The notes: generated by a model not told the origin, from the letters alone. 64,000 nt of DNA from Armatimonadota bacterium (GCA_017303935.1 JAFLBD010000002.1:1-64000), one strand, 5' to 3'; positions 9,594-18,358 are shown, counted from the stretch's first letter. Numbers and translations are program-made.

Positions 9594-10250
9594 TTAAACT
9601 GAAACGGGCTTTACCGACTCCGAAACGGTGAAGCTCGCTTCGGTCTTCTGGCGAATCTCGTCGACATCTACATCGCTCGCGTGTTCAATCAACACGAGAC
9701 CCGAAGAAGTGACTTCGAACACAGCGAGATCGGTGATAATCATGTTCACGCAGTGCTTACCAGTCAGGGGCAGTTTGCACTCCTTGAGCACTTTGGATTC
9801 GCCGGCTTTGTTGGTGTGCTCCATGACGACTACCACGCGCTTTGCTCCCGCTACGAGATCCATGGCACCACCCATGCCTTTCACCATTTTGCCTGGGATC
9901 ATCCAATTGGCCAAATCGCCATTCTCGCTGACTTCCATCGCCCCAAGAACGGTCAGGTCGATATGCCCGCCTCGGATCATCGCGAAGCTTTCGGCGGAGT
10001 TAAAGTAGCTGGATCCCGGGATCTCTGAAATCGTCTGCTTACCTGCATTGATCAAGTCAGCATCGACTTCATCTTCGAACGGAAACGGACCCATTCCCAG
10101 CATGCCGTTTTCGCTCTGTAGAAGAACATGCATACCGTCCGGAATATGGTTGGCAACCAGTGTCGGGATACCAATGCCCAAATTAACGTTAAACCCATCT
10201 TTGAGTTCGGCAGCGGCGCGCATCGCGAGTTGATCACGGCTCAGTGGCAT
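9594..10250 (-). CDS. scoB: 3-oxoacid CoA-transferase subunit B
   Basis: Subunit B of a succinyl-CoA:3-ketoacid (or acetoacetate) CoA-transferase, which moves CoA between succinyl-CoA or acetyl-CoA and 3-oxo acids. Landmarks are [15 protein letters not shown] near the N terminus, the catalytic-glutamate loop [11 protein letters not shown], and [14 protein letters not shown] start at the ATG giving [19 protein letters not shown] lies exactly six bases upstream, so the mRNA is probably leaderless; a longer frame runs through the rplA terminator and is not credible. The partner subunit A is not adjacent but at 16845 on the other strand, which is unusual since the two are normally one operon. Confidence 0.9.
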   Translation of the reverse strand: MPLSRDQLAMRAAAELKDGFNVNLGIGIPTLVANHIPDGMHVLLQSENGMLGMGPFPFEDEVDADLINAGKQTISEIPGSSYFNSAESFAMIRGGHIDLTVLGAMEVSENGDLANWMIPGKMVKGMGGAMDLVAGAKRVVVVMEHTNKAGESKVLKECKLPLTGKHCVNMIITDLAVFEVTSSGLVLIEHASDVDVDEIRQKTEASFTVSESVKPVSV

Positions 10251-10281
10251 GGCACTATGATACCGGGCAAATGGGCAACCT

Positions 10282-10325
10282 GAAAAAAATTCAGCCCCTG
10301 GAGCCAAGCCCAGGAGCTGAATTTG
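10282..10325 (-). terminator. Rho-independent terminator after rplA
   Basis: On the minus strand an AAATTCAGC...GCTGAATTT stem with an inner CTCCTGG/CCAGGGG extension is followed by a run of seven T. It lies 20 bases after the rplA stop and before the scoB start. Confidence 0.85.
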
Positions 10326-10344
10326 GGATGATCGATTACTAAGA

Positions 10345-11067
10345 CTATTCGGAGAACTTGGTTACGTCCGAGACGTCCAGCGGGAAGCCTGGGCCCATCG
10401 TGCTCGAGAGAGTGCACGAGACCAAGTATTTGCCCTTGGTGCTCGAAGGCTTTGCCTTGATCACTGCATGAACGGCTGCCTTGAAGTTCTCTTGAATCTG
10501 CGCGGAGGTGAAGTTCACCTTGCCAAGAGGCACGCTGACCACGCCGCCCTTGTCAGCTCGGTACTCGATACGAGTTGCAGCTTTGATTTCCTTAACTGCA
10601 TTGCCGATTTGGTTGGTGACGGTGCCATTTCGCTTGTTCGGAGTCTTGGGGCCGAGGGCCTTACCAATCTTTCCGATCTGTGGCGCCATTTCTTCTGTGG
10701 CCAAAATGACGTCGAATTCCTTGAATCCACCTTGAATCTTGGTGATGAGGTCGTCGGAGCCCACGAAGTCGGCGCCGGCATCCTCAGCTTCCTTCACGTG
10801 ATCGCCCTTTGCCAGAACGGCAACGGTTTTCTTCTTTCCAGTTCCGTGAGGGATGTTTGTGGTACCTCGGACGTTTTGATCGCTCTTCTTAGGATCAATT
10901 CCGAGCTTGATGCTGACGTCGATGCTCTCGACAAACTTGGTGCTGGCTGCTGCCTGAACCTTCTCAATCGCCTCTACTACGGAATAGAGCTTGTCGGCTT
11001 CGACATGCTGAGCGGCGGAGATGAATCGGTTCGAATGGGGTTGCTTTCTCTTGTTTTTTACTGGCAC
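10345..11067 (-). CDS. rplA: 50S ribosomal protein L1
   Basis: L1 of the large subunit, 240 residues, which forms the mobile stalk near the E site and can repress its own translation. Recognised from [20 protein letters not shown], the [20 protein letters not shown] region and [16 protein letters not shown]. The start is GTG at 11065-11067, five bases after GGAGG. Usually rplA follows rplK; here it stands alone between its own sigma-70 promoter and a strong terminator, with no rplK, rplJ or rplL in the window. Confidence 0.97.
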   Translation of the reverse strand: MPVKNKRKQPHSNRFISAAQHVEADKLYSVVEAIEKVQAAASTKFVESIDVSIKLGIDPKKSDQNVRGTTNIPHGTGKKKTVAVLAKGDHVKEAEDAGADFVGSDDLITKIQGGFKEFDVILATEEMAPQIGKIGKALGPKTPNKRNGTVTNQIGNAVKEIKAATRIEYRADKGGVVSVPLGKVNFTSAQIQENFKAAVHAVIKAKPSSTKGKYLVSCTLSSTMGPGFPLDVSDVTKFSE

Positions 11068-11079
11068 TGTGTCCTCCGT

Positions 11080-11108
11080 GGTGATATCGGCTCGCCAACA
11101 GGCTCACC
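11080..11108 (-). promoter_or_regulatory. Leader hairpin before rplA, possible L1 autoregulatory site
   Basis: The roughly 50-base rplA leader contains a GGTGA...TCACC stem enclosing a small GCC-TGTT-GGC hairpin, ending two bases before the ribosome binding site. In other bacteria L1 binds its own mRNA leader at a mimic of its rRNA site. The resemblance to the known L1 target was not verified, so a regulatory role is an inference from position. Confidence 0.35.
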
Positions 11109-11122
11109 TCCCACAAGCGCGG

Positions 11123-11152
11123 ATTGTACCTAGTTCTGACGCGAAACGTCAA
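11123..11152 (-). promoter_or_regulatory. Promoter of rplA
   Basis: Minus strand TTGACG (11147-11152), 18-base spacer, TACAAT (11123-11128). This is the closest match to the sigma-70 consensus in the region. It overlaps the 3' end of the small membrane protein gene. Confidence 0.8.
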
Positions 11153-11291
11153 CTTTGGCGGGCTGAGTTTGTGCCACCACGGACTTGATGATTGATCCAG
11201 AAATCACCAAAATCGCCAAGACTCCAAGAAACCATCCTTCCCAAGCCTTTGGTCCTTTACCCTCGGGTTTGTGCCCGCAACAAGACTTCAT
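11130..11291 (-). CDS. Small single-span membrane protein, 53 residues
   Basis: Unrecognised short gene. The N terminus is MKSCCGHKPEGKGPKAWEGW, then one hydrophobic helix (about 21-40, FLGVLAILVISGSIIKSVVA) and a short polar tail. The paired cysteine and histidine at the N terminus (CCGH) could bind metal, but this is a guess. No ribosome binding site is clear. The rplA promoter lies in its last codons. It may be a small inner-membrane protein; a chance frame is not excluded. Confidence 0.45.
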   Translation of the reverse strand: MKSCCGHKPEGKGPKAWEGWFLGVLAILVISGSIIKSVVAQTQPAKVDVSRQN

Positions 11292-11441
11292 TGTTGTGAA
11301 ACATTATGCCAGCAATAAGGCGCATGAATAGACCTCCTCGTATCAATGCTAGGGGAGGAATAAGGGGATGGGCCGGGTAAACTGGCAGATACGGAGTATG
11401 GCCATCCTAGATGAGCCGAACCAACGGAGCTTCGATCACCT

Positions 11442-12617
11442 ATGAGTAAAACTTACGCAATTATTGGCTCGGGCATGCAGGGCACTGCTGCTGCCTACGA
11501 CCTGGCAAAGTTCGCCAACCCAGCCAAAATCTTGATGGGCGATGTCAGCCTAGAACAAGCACAGAAGAACACTGACCGAGTTAACCATTTGGTTAATAGC
11601 AATATCTGCCACCCACAAAAGGTCGATGCCTTGAACGAAGCAGAGCTCTTCGCATTTTTGAGCGATGTTGATGTTTTGATCAGCTGCGTTCCTTACTGGA
11701 TGCATCCGCGAATCGCGAAGGTCGCCATCAAAGCTGGCACCCACATGTGCGATTTGGGTGGTAACACCGAAGTCACCATGGAGACACTCGAGCTCGACTT
11801 CGCTGCGAAGGAAGCTGGCGTTTCTCTGGTTCCAGATTGCGGCTTGGCACCAGGACTGGTCAACAGCCTCGGCATGTATCTGATGGAGCAAATGGACGAG
11901 CCGGATACTATCAAGATGTATTGCGGTGTCCTGCCCCAAAATCCGAAGCCACCATTCAACTACAAGCTGACCTTCAACGTTGAAGGATTGGTCACCGAAT
12001 ACGACTATGAAGCGGTTGTTCTCAAGGACGGCAAAATCGCCCATGTCGACACCCTCGCTGACCTCGAAGACCTTCAAGTAGATGGTCTTGGCAAGATGGA
12101 AGCTTTCAACACATCGGGTGGCACCAGCACTGCGCCGTTCACCTTTGAGGGCAAAGTCAAGAATTACGTTTACAAGACGATTCGCTTCCCAGGCCACTGC
12201 GAGCGAATGCGAATCTTTAAGGACTTTGGATTCTGGAACGAAGAAAAGGTCAATGTTCGCGGCACAGAAATCGTGCCTAAGGATGTTTTCAATGCCGTTT
12301 TCGGTCCAGCGCTAGACAAGTTTGTGGATCGCGACATGTGCGCAGTTCGAGCTGTCGGTACGGGCACCAAGGGCGGCAAGCCTGTCAGCCTCCAGATCGA
12401 CATTCTGGATAAGGAAGACGAAGCTACCGGATTCACTAGCATGGAACGATTGACCGGTTTTAGCGTCGCAATCTACGCGATTGAAGCAGCCGAAGGTCGC
12501 ATTCCAAATGGCGCCATTCGATATGAAGAAGCCGTCACTGGCACCAAGTTCGTCGAAGAGATTCAAAAGCGAGGAATTAATCTCACTTTCTCGGACAACC
12601 TGGTCGGCGCAAACTAA
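11442..12617 (+). CDS. Saccharopine dehydrogenase family oxidoreductase (lysine 6-dehydrogenase-like)
   Basis: 391 residues. The N-terminal Rossmann signature IIGSGMQGTAAAYDLAKF binds NAD(P). LISCVPYWMHPRIAKVAIKAG and HMCDLGGNTEVTMETLELD, then VPDCGLAPGLVNSLG, are typical of the saccharopine dehydrogenase/Lys9 superfamily and especially of lysine 6-dehydrogenase-like proteins. The exact substrate (lysine, carboxynorspermidine or another amino acid) cannot be told. It is a single-gene unit: a strong shared terminator follows immediately. A TTAACC-N4-GGTTAA palindrome lies inside the gene at 11581-11596. Confidence 0.82.
   Translation: MSKTYAIIGSGMQGTAAAYDLAKFANPAKILMGDVSLEQAQKNTDRVNHLVNSNICHPQKVDALNEAELFAFLSDVDVLISCVPYWMHPRIAKVAIKAGTHMCDLGGNTEVTMETLELDFAAKEAGVSLVPDCGLAPGLVNSLGMYLMEQMDEPDTIKMYCGVLPQNPKPPFNYKLTFNVEGLVTEYDYEAVVLKDGKIAHVDTLADLEDLQVDGLGKMEAFNTSGGTSTAPFTFEGKVKNYVYKTIRFPGHCERMRIFKDFGFWNEEKVNVRGTEIVPKDVFNAVFGPALDKFVDRDMCAVRAVGTGTKGGKPVSLQIDILDKEDEATGFTSMERLTGFSVAIYAIEAAEGRIPNGAIRYEEAVTGTKFVEEIQKRGINLTFSDNLVGAN
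11581..11596. repeat. Recurring palindrome TTAACC-N4-GGTTAA (exact copy)
   Basis: TTAACCATTTGGTTAA, a full match to the palindrome that recurs through the window. Here it is inside the oxidoreductase gene and encodes the residues NHLVN. Confidence 0.8.
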
Positions 12618-12633
12618 CCTACTAGTTCCGAAA

Positions 12634-12673
12634 ATAAAGAAGGGCGAACCCATATCGGTTCGCCCTTCTTTTG
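12634..12673. terminator. Bidirectional terminator
   Basis: AAGAAGGGCGAACC, a CATAT-type loop, then GGTTCGCCCTTCTT followed by TTT, with A-rich sequence on the other side. It serves the oxidoreductase gene on the plus strand and the Ig-like gene ending at 12674 on the minus strand. Confidence 0.9.
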
Positions 12674-13324
12674 TCATTTAACTCGAACTCGTATTCGCTC
12701 AGAAAGCCCGGTTCCTGCCCCAGTGGTCACTTCGAGGGTGTGTGAACCACGTTCCATATCAATATTGAATCGCCAATAGCCTTCTTCATTCGCGGTGGTC
12801 TTGAACGGCCGTCCACCGTCGATCGTCAGGTAGACGCGAACTCCCGGTGGAGCTTGTCCGCGAAGCAAGACAGGTCCCTTTTCCATCTCGCCGCCATCAT
12901 CGTGCGAGGTGATCTTCAAAGTGGTGTCGTCAAGCTTGGAGAGCACATCTTTTACGGTGAACTTGACTGGCGCCGATTTTGGTCCCGATGCACCAGAATC
13001 GAGTTCGTACCGAACCGTCACTTCATGCCGGCCTGGGTCAAAATACGAGGTCAATTTCCAATTGCCTTTCTCATCAGCGATTGCGCGATTGACGAACGTG
13101 TCGCCTTCGTACAACAACACGATCCCGTCCTTCTTGGCTGTGCCAGAAAAGGTCACCACCGTATCATCAAACTGTGCGCCGCCTTTCGGGACAGTGATCT
13201 TTGGTGAGCCGGATTCTTGTGCAACGGATTGGAGTCCAAGTCCTGCGATCATGCAGAGCATGGCGACCAAGATTCGGACAATCGCCCATCCCTTAAAAAT
13301 GTCGTTCCGTTCGCCCGGCATCAT
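12674..13324 (-). CDS. Secreted protein with two Ig-like domains
   Basis: 216 residues: an N-terminal hydrophobic signal (about 13-34, ending LGLQSVAQ), then two beta-rich modules (about 38-125 and 130-216). Motifs such as VTFSGTAKKDGIVLLYEGD, DEKGNWKLTSYFDPGRHEVTVRYE and EEGYWRFNIDMERGSHTLEV are typical of Big/Ig-like adhesion repeats. No catalytic site is seen. Its ATG overlaps the end of the coiled-coil gene upstream, so the two are translationally coupled and probably act together at the envelope. Confidence 0.65.
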   Translation of the reverse strand: MMPGERNDIFKGWAIVRILVAMLCMIAGLGLQSVAQESGSPKITVPKGGAQFDDTVVTFSGTAKKDGIVLLYEGDTFVNRAIADEKGNWKLTSYFDPGRHEVTVRYELDSGASGPKSAPVKFTVKDVLSKLDDTTLKITSHDDGGEMEKGPVLLRGQAPPGVRVYLTIDGGRPFKTTANEEGYWRFNIDMERGSHTLEVTTGAGTGLSERIRVRVK

Positions 13325-15213
13325 GATAACTCACCCAGTTCAGACGACCGGATAACGCTTTCGCGCAGATGACTGATCTCGCGGTTCGCCGCGGCAAGGG
13401 CTTCTCTAGCCTCCAGTGCGTCCGCCTGAGTCTGGCTCAATTGAACTGTTACTTCGCCGATTCGAGTTCGGAGTTCGTCAACGTTTGCATCACCGCCCCC
13501 ACGCATGGATCGCAGTCGCTCGTTCTCTTCTCGAATCTGACTCAGCTCAGCGATTTCACCACGCAAGGACCGCAAGTGCTCTGTAGTTTTCTGCAATTCT
13601 GTGCGGTTCAATTCGTTTTCGCGCTTGTACTGTTCCATAGCGTGTACAAGGCTTTCGACCTTCTCGCGCAGTGGATCAATTTCGGCCACCGTGTCCTCCT
13701 TTCGAGCGATCTCATCGATCAGTCGGAGGTTTTCGGATCGAACTTCTTCCAATTGCTCAGCCGCCACTCGAAGGACTTCAGATTCAGCCTGGACTTTGAC
13801 CAGCGACTGCCGAATACCTTCAGATTCAGACTTGGACTGATCGAGCTCTCGTCGCATCGAATCCAGTTGTCCTAGGTGGGCTTCTGTTTGAATCAGCTTC
13901 GCGCTGAGTGCTTCCACTTCCCCATTCTTCTGGGCGAGCAATTGCTCTAATGCCTCCACCTTTTCGGAGATTGCATTCGAGTTTTCGACCTGCTCCTGCA
14001 GACTCAATGCGGCAGACTTGGCTTGGTTGAGTTCCTGAATTCGATTTTCGAGTTCAGATTCGAGCGCTCGGACTTGTTGATTCAACAAATCGACTTGTCC
14101 CGATTTGAAATCCGCATCAACCAATTGGTTAGAAAGTCGTTGAAATTCACCGCGCATTTCATCGGCTTCGTTCATCTGAGACTTCAACTCTTCGACATAA
14201 TTTTGTAACCGGACGAGTTCGCTCTCGGCTGCTCGCCGTGAGTTCTCGGATTGATCCAATTCGGATTGAAGTCGATTGACGTCTTCAGTCGATGAACTAA
14301 CTGCGAAGTTGACCGCACGGAGCTGCTCCAGCTCCTGCTTTGTCGCATGGAATTGCTGCACATATTCTGCGAGTAGTTCGTTTTCTTTCTTCGAAGTAGC
14401 CAGAGCGGAAGCGGTCGTTTCGAGCTGCTTTTGAAGCAATGCGAACTCGCCGATATTAGCCACTGCTCCAGCACCCGACTGCTTGATCTCTTTGAGTTCT
14501 TCGCGAAGAGCTGCAATTTCTTCGTCTTTCGACTGGAGCGAAAGTTGCAATTCTTGGGCCGATGTCTGCTTCGATCGCAGTTCGGAAATTTGTTGGTTAA
14601 GAAGTTCGTTTTGGAGTCGGAGTTTCTCTTGCGATGCCAATTCGGCATTGACCTGGCTAGCCTGTGAAGATTCTGAAGCCCGGAACCGCTCGTATTCCTC
14701 TTTGAGTTCCTTGAGTGCCGATTGAGCTTCTTCATTTTCGGCGTTAGCCGTGTTTAACCGGTTGGTTAAATCGTCGATCTTCGCCAGATAAGGCGATACA
14801 TCTGGAGCGGCCACAGGAGGAGCCGCTTTGAATTCTTCCATTTCGGACTTTGCCGTTTCCAAGTCCTTTTGCAACTCGCTTCGCTGGTTTGAAACTTTCT
14901 CCAGCTCAGCGGCGAGCAACCGGATTTTCTCTTCATATGGGGCAACATCAACTGCACCCGAACTGGCCATTCCATCGCGCTCTCGGGAAACAGTTTCAAG
15001 AGAAGATTGCAGTTGAAGGATCGTCTGTTCGGCGTCTTGCAGCTTCACCTGAGTGCTTTCTAACATCCGTGAGCGCTCTTGCAACGACTTGATTGCGCGA
15101 TCGTCCACGCCGCCCGCCATGATTCGCTTGCGGAAGTAGACCCAGTCAATCCCGAAGGTCAACAGCATGGCACCGGCGATGGCCAGCAACAACGTTCCAA
15201 TGTTCAGATCCAT
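13321..15213 (-). CDS. Membrane-anchored long coiled-coil protein
   Basis: 630 residues. A single N-terminal transmembrane helix (about 7-24, TLLLAIAGAMLLTFGIDW) is followed by RKR and then about 590 residues of almost uninterrupted heptad coiled coil, rich in Glu, Gln, Leu, Ser and Lys, with few prolines. The likely topology is a cytoplasmic rod tethered to the membrane. Such proteins can be scaffold, cell-shape or polar-organising factors, but no specific family was recognised. It is coupled to the Ig-like secreted protein downstream. Two of the recurring palindromes lie in this gene. Confidence 0.7.
   Translation of the reverse strand: MDLNIGTLLLAIAGAMLLTFGIDWVYFRKRIMAGGVDDRAIKSLQERSRMLESTQVKLQDAEQTILQLQSSLETVSRERDGMASSGAVDVAPYEEKIRLLAAELEKVSNQRSELQKDLETAKSEMEEFKAAPPVAAPDVSPYLAKIDDLTNRLNTANAENEEAQSALKELKEEYERFRASESSQASQVNAELASQEKLRLQNELLNQQISELRSKQTSAQELQLSLQSKDEEIAALREELKEIKQSGAGAVANIGEFALLQKQLETTASALATSKKENELLAEYVQQFHATKQELEQLRAVNFAVSSSTEDVNRLQSELDQSENSRRAAESELVRLQNYVEELKSQMNEADEMRGEFQRLSNQLVDADFKSGQVDLLNQQVRALESELENRIQELNQAKSAALSLQEQVENSNAISEKVEALEQLLAQKNGEVEALSAKLIQTEAHLGQLDSMRRELDQSKSESEGIRQSLVKVQAESEVLRVAAEQLEEVRSENLRLIDEIARKEDTVAEIDPLREKVESLVHAMEQYKRENELNRTELQKTTEHLRSLRGEIAELSQIREENERLRSMRGGGDANVDELRTRIGEVTVQLSQTQADALEAREALAAANREISHLRESVIRSSELGELS
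14117..14132. repeat. Recurring palindrome, near copy
   Basis: TCAACCAATTGGTTAG: the core AACC-AATT-GGTT is intact, with two outer mismatches to TTAACC-N4-GGTTAA. Inside the coiled-coil gene, where it encodes NQLV. Confidence 0.6.
14754..14769. repeat. Recurring palindrome (exact arms)
   Basis: TTAACCGGTTGGTTAA: both six-base arms match. The only copy with a G/C-containing centre. Inside the coiled-coil gene, encoding LTNRLN. Confidence 0.7.
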
Positions 15214-15294
15214 AGATTACGAAGCTCCGATCATTTCTACAGCGGGACAGTGCCACACGTAAAAATGCTTAGTGGAATTATCGGCACCTAAGTT

Positions 15295-16263
15295 CTAAAA
15301 CCTAAAGGGTTTTGTGAAAATTCCCGCTTCGGTGACAATCCCCGAAATGAGATCGCAAGGAGTCACGTCAAACCCTGGATTCCAAACCGGGCAGTTCTCT
15401 GGAGCGATTCGCACGCCTTCAATCTCGGTGATCTCGGAGCTCTCACGCTCTTCGATAGGAATATGGCTTCCGTCAGGGATTTGGGCATCAATCGTGCTGC
15501 TTGGAGCGGCAACATAGAATGGGATGCCGTAGTGGTTTGCTGCAACTGCAAGGCTTAACGTCCCGATCTTGTTCGCAGAGTCGCCGTTCGCCGCGATCCG
15601 GTCTGCTCCGACTATGACCAAGTCGGCCATCCCTTGCGAAAGCAGGCTTGCCGCGGCTCCATCAACGATGGACTTGAACGGAATTCCTTCCTTCATGAGT
15701 TCCCAAGCGGTCAGTCGCAAGCCCTGCTGACGGGGCCGTGTTTCGCACGAATACACGAAAATATCGCCGTCATGAGCTTCAAACGCGGTCCGGATGATCC
15801 CCAAAGCCGTGCCGTGGCCTGCAGTTGCCAAAGCTCCGGTATTGCAAATGGTGAGGATTCGTGCGCCCTTCTTGATCAAGCTAAGTCCATGGTTTCCCAT
15901 CGCTTGGTTCATCGCAAGATCTTCTTCGTCAATGGCGATCGCTTCTTTCAGGATGGCCTCGAACGTAAATTCTTGGACATTGGCGATCCTATCGAGCGCC
16001 CAAAACAGATTGACTGCGGTGGGTCGGCTCGCGCGCAAGCCAGCATCGGCTTCTGCGCGGTCTGCACCTTGTTTCGCCGCCAGCGCCATTCCATAAGCCG
16101 CCACGACTCCGATGGCTGGTGCACCTCGCACGACCATGGTCTTGATGGCATCAACAACATCTCGCCAATCGGTATAGAGAATCCAATTCTCTTGGGCAGG
16201 TAACAGCCTCTGGTCCAACAAGTACAACGAATCAGATTTGAACTCGATTGCGCGCAAATTCAC
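15295..16263 (-). CDS. mtnA: S-methyl-5-thioribose-1-phosphate isomerase
   Basis: Methionine salvage enzyme that isomerises methylthioribose-1-phosphate to methylthioribulose-1-phosphate; 322 residues. Diagnostic stretches are VVRGAPAIGVVAAYGMALA, the catalytic-cysteine motif ILTICNTGALATAGHGTALG, CETRPRQQGLRLTAWEL, and VGADRIAANGDSANKIGT with the conserved aspartate. It starts at a GTG with TACCTT seven bases upstream, so a leaderless mRNA is likely. No other mtn gene is nearby. Confidence 0.95.
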   Translation of the reverse strand: MNLRAIEFKSDSLYLLDQRLLPAQENWILYTDWRDVVDAIKTMVVRGAPAIGVVAAYGMALAAKQGADRAEADAGLRASRPTAVNLFWALDRIANVQEFTFEAILKEAIAIDEEDLAMNQAMGNHGLSLIKKGARILTICNTGALATAGHGTALGIIRTAFEAHDGDIFVYSCETRPRQQGLRLTAWELMKEGIPFKSIVDGAAASLLSQGMADLVIVGADRIAANGDSANKIGTLSLAVAANHYGIPFYVAAPSSTIDAQIPDGSHIPIEERESSEITEIEGVRIAPENCPVWNPGFDVTPCDLISGIVTEAGIFTKPFRF

Positions 16264-16323
16264 GAGTCAAAAGGTACCCGACGCCAAGAATTGCCAATGA
16301 ATCGCGCTCAGTCCGCGTAAATC

Positions 16324-16668
16324 ATGGTGATCATGAAAGTGCTGGTGTTTGAAGACAATCTGGTATGGAGTAGCAGACTTCTGCAGACTTTGAGGCACCT
16401 TGGGCACGAGCCCACTTTAATGAAGTGCGAAGAATTTGAACCTAACGGTGCGGAAGTAGCGATCGTAAACTTAGGTTCAGGAACTCTACCAGCCGCCCAA
16501 ATCGTGCCGAAGCTGAAAGCGTTTGGGGTTCATGTCATCGGCCATTCGGGTCACAAGGAAAAAGGTCTTCAAGCGTCCGGTGCCGAACTCGGCTGCGATC
16601 AAGTGGTTTCGAATAGTCAACTGACATTCAAACTAGATCAACTTCTGGCCAACATTTCCGGCTCATAA
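16324..16668 (+). CDS. Degenerate response-regulator receiver-like protein
   Basis: 114 residues, a stand-alone domain with receiver-like order: VLVFEDN at the N terminus matches the acidic pocket, VAIVNLGSG occupies the strand that normally ends in the phospho-acceptor aspartate but has Asn, HVIGHSGH stands in for the Ser/Thr strand, and the usual lysine is absent (QVVSNSQL). It is therefore probably a pseudo-receiver that cannot be phosphorylated. Alternative starts are 16324 and the ATG at 16333. It is divergent from mtnA and 60 bases away. Confidence 0.5.
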   Translation: MVIMKVLVFEDNLVWSSRLLQTLRHLGHEPTLMKCEEFEPNGAEVAIVNLGSGTLPAAQIVPKLKAFGVHVIGHSGHKEKGLQASGAELGCDQVVSNSQLTFKLDQLLANISGS

Positions 16669-16714
16669 CCCCGCGTAAATACTAGTTTTTGCAGTCAACG
16701 TTGATATTTTCCGG

Positions 16715-16808
16715 TGCATTTTCCATACTACTCGTGACTGCAATCAAAAAAGGAGAATTTCCTTATCCATTATTCGGGACGCTTTTTCAGCGTCCCATTT
16801 CTTTTTGT
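16715..16808 (+). ncRNA. Possible short transcript ending in a strong terminator
   Basis: Between the receiver-like gene and scoA lies a GGGACGC-loop-GCGTCCC hairpin (16776-16796) followed by a T-rich tail. About 90 bases upstream are promoter-like elements (TTGATA and CATACT, 17 apart, around 16702-16730), and an AAGGAG box with no usable start codon after it. Either the hairpin ends the receiver-like mRNA 100 bases late or a small RNA of about 70-90 bases is made. Only the terminator is firm. Confidence 0.35.
16776..16808 (+). terminator. Rho-independent terminator
   Basis: GGGACGC, loop TTTTTCA, GCGTCCC, then ATTTCTTTTTG. It insulates scoA from upstream transcription. Confidence 0.8.
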
Positions 16809-16844
16809 CCCAAGCGACTTCCGGCTCTCAAGTAAAATAGGCCC

Positions 16845-17546
16845 ATGGCAACCGTATTCGGTTCGGCGAAAGAAGCGCTTGAGGGCCTCTTGTTTGATGA
16901 GATGACCATCATGAGTGGCGGCTTTGGCCTCTGCGGTATCCCGGAGCATTTGATTCTGGCGATTCGCGACTCTGGGGTCAAGGACATCACCGTCATCAGC
17001 AATAACTGCGGCGTGGATGATTTTGGGCTCGGGCTATTGCTCCAAACCAAGCAGATAAAGAAGATGCTGAGCAGTTATGTTGGCGAAAACGCCGAATTCG
17101 AGCGGCAGTACCTCAGTGGCGAATTGGAACTTGAGTTTAATCCGCAAGGCACATTGGCAGAAAGAATCCGCGCCGGTGGTGCTGGGATTCCCGCGTTTTA
17201 CACTAAGACGGGCTACGGCACGTTGGTCGCCGAAGGCAAAGAAACTAGGCAATTCAATGGCGAATGGTACGTGATGGAAACGGGGCTGGTGGCAGACCTT
17301 TCAATCGTCAAGGCGTACAAGGCCGATAAGCTGGGCAACCTTGTCTATCGCAAAACGGCTCGCAACTTTAACCCAATGATGGCGACCGCAGGCAAAGTGA
17401 CCATCGCTGAGGTCGAGCAGGTTGTCGAAGCTGGAGAACTCGACCCGGACGGCATTCACACCCCCGCGGCGTTTGTCAACCGAATCGTATTAGGCGTTCC
17501 GTTTGAAAAGCGAATCGAGCGCGTTACCACGACCAGCCGAGCCTGA
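16845..17546 (+). CDS. scoA: 3-oxoacid CoA-transferase subunit A
   Basis: 233-residue subunit A of the CoA-transferase whose subunit B is at 9594-10250. Signature [16 protein letters not shown] near residue 26 is the CoA-binding motif of the family, and [14 protein letters not shown] and [19 protein letters not shown] are also diagnostic. TAAAAT ends six bases before the ATG and no ribosome binding site is present, so the transcript is probably leaderless. It is a single-gene unit with its own strong terminator. The subunits must be co-ordinated from two promoters. Confidence 0.93.
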   Translation: MATVFGSAKEALEGLLFDEMTIMSGGFGLCGIPEHLILAIRDSGVKDITVISNNCGVDDFGLGLLLQTKQIKKMLSSYVGENAEFERQYLSGELELEFNPQGTLAERIRAGGAGIPAFYTKTGYGTLVAEGKETRQFNGEWYVMETGLVADLSIVKAYKADKLGNLVYRKTARNFNPMMATAGKVTIAEVEQVVEAGELDPDGIHTPAAFVNRIVLGVPFEKRIERVTTTSRA

Positions 17547-17559
17547 GATTCCGGCAAGA

Positions 17560-17600
17560 AGAAGCCCCCGATCACTTGGTGATCGGGGGCTTTGTTTTTA
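17560..17600. terminator. Bidirectional terminator
   Basis: AAGCCCCCGATCAC-TT-GGTGATCGGGGGCTT followed by TGTTTTTA. Ends scoA and, on the other strand, the cyclophilin gene. Confidence 0.9.
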
Positions 17601-17612
17601 CCAAATGGTTAG
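17597..17612. repeat. Recurring palindrome, near copy
   Basis: TTTACCAAATGGTTAG: the core ACC-AAAT-GGTTA is kept. It lies at the junction of the terminator and the 3' end of the cyclophilin gene. Confidence 0.55.
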
Positions 17613-18346
17613 TTCTTTGGAGCCTGGTACTTTTCCAGCTTGCAGTCGATGATCCGTGCATCATCGCTATTCTTTGGATTGTCGTTTCGATCTCGATCCA
17701 GCATCACAATCTTTTCAATCACTTCCAAGCCCTTGATAACCTGACCGTAGATGGTGTACTGGTTATCGAGGTGTGGAGAAGTCTTGTGCATCAAGAAGAA
17801 TTGACTTTGCGCCGAGTTCGGGTCAGCGGTTCGAGCTGCGCTCAAAATCCCAGGAACGTGCTTGAGACTGTTGAACTCTTGCTTGAGCATTGATCCATAT
17901 CCGCCCATGCCGTCGTTGCTCTTGTCGCCATCCTTCGTATTTGGATCGCCGCCCTGAATCATGAATCCAGGAATCACTCGGTGGAAAAACGTCCCCTTGT
18001 AGATGCCTTTGGTCACGCACTCTTTGAATCGAGCGACGTGATTTGGAGCGACGTCAGGGAAGAATTGGATTGTAATGTCGCCTTGTGCTGTCTTGAGTAC
18101 GGCGACTTCTTCCCCATCTTTTGGCACTCGGCCAGTGGGGGTCTGCATTGTTTCGTTCATGGTTTCAGGAGCTGACGACTCCGTGGATGAAGTGTCCTTG
18201 CTCTCCTCAGTCTTAGCGACGTCCGACCCTGAAGTCTGGGAAGCTGTGGTGCCGGTATCAGTACTGGCCACCGGAGATGAAGAATCGCTGCAGCCCACCA
18301 TCAGGAAGGCTGCAACGATTGCGAAGGGCACAAACTTTGCCGTCAT
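17609..18346 (-). CDS. Cyclophilin-type peptidyl-prolyl isomerase lipoprotein
   Basis: 245 residues. Signal peptide with lipobox (FLMVGC, Cys19), then about 60 residues of Ser/Thr-rich linker, then a cyclophilin domain (about 82-240). FFHRVIPGFMIQGGDP is the catalytic-core signature, with NSAQSQFFLMHKTSPHLDNQYTIYG and VIKGLEVIEKI completing it. It catalyses proline isomerisation in exported proteins on the outer face of a membrane. TAAACT stands nine bases before the ATG. Confidence 0.92.
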   Translation of the reverse strand: MTAKFVPFAIVAAFLMVGCSDSSSPVASTDTGTTASQTSGSDVAKTEESKDTSSTESSAPETMNETMQTPTGRVPKDGEEVAVLKTAQGDITIQFFPDVAPNHVARFKECVTKGIYKGTFFHRVIPGFMIQGGDPNTKDGDKSNDGMGGYGSMLKQEFNSLKHVPGILSAARTADPNSAQSQFFLMHKTSPHLDNQYTIYGQVIKGLEVIEKIVMLDRDRNDNPKNSDDARIIDCKLEKYQAPKN

Positions 18347-18358
18347 AACGGCAATAGT

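Noticed and set aside
10141-10160. TGGTTGGCAACCA-type palindrome in scoB
   Set aside because: Opposite arm order to TTAACC-N4-GGTTAA (GGTT first), so not counted as a copy.
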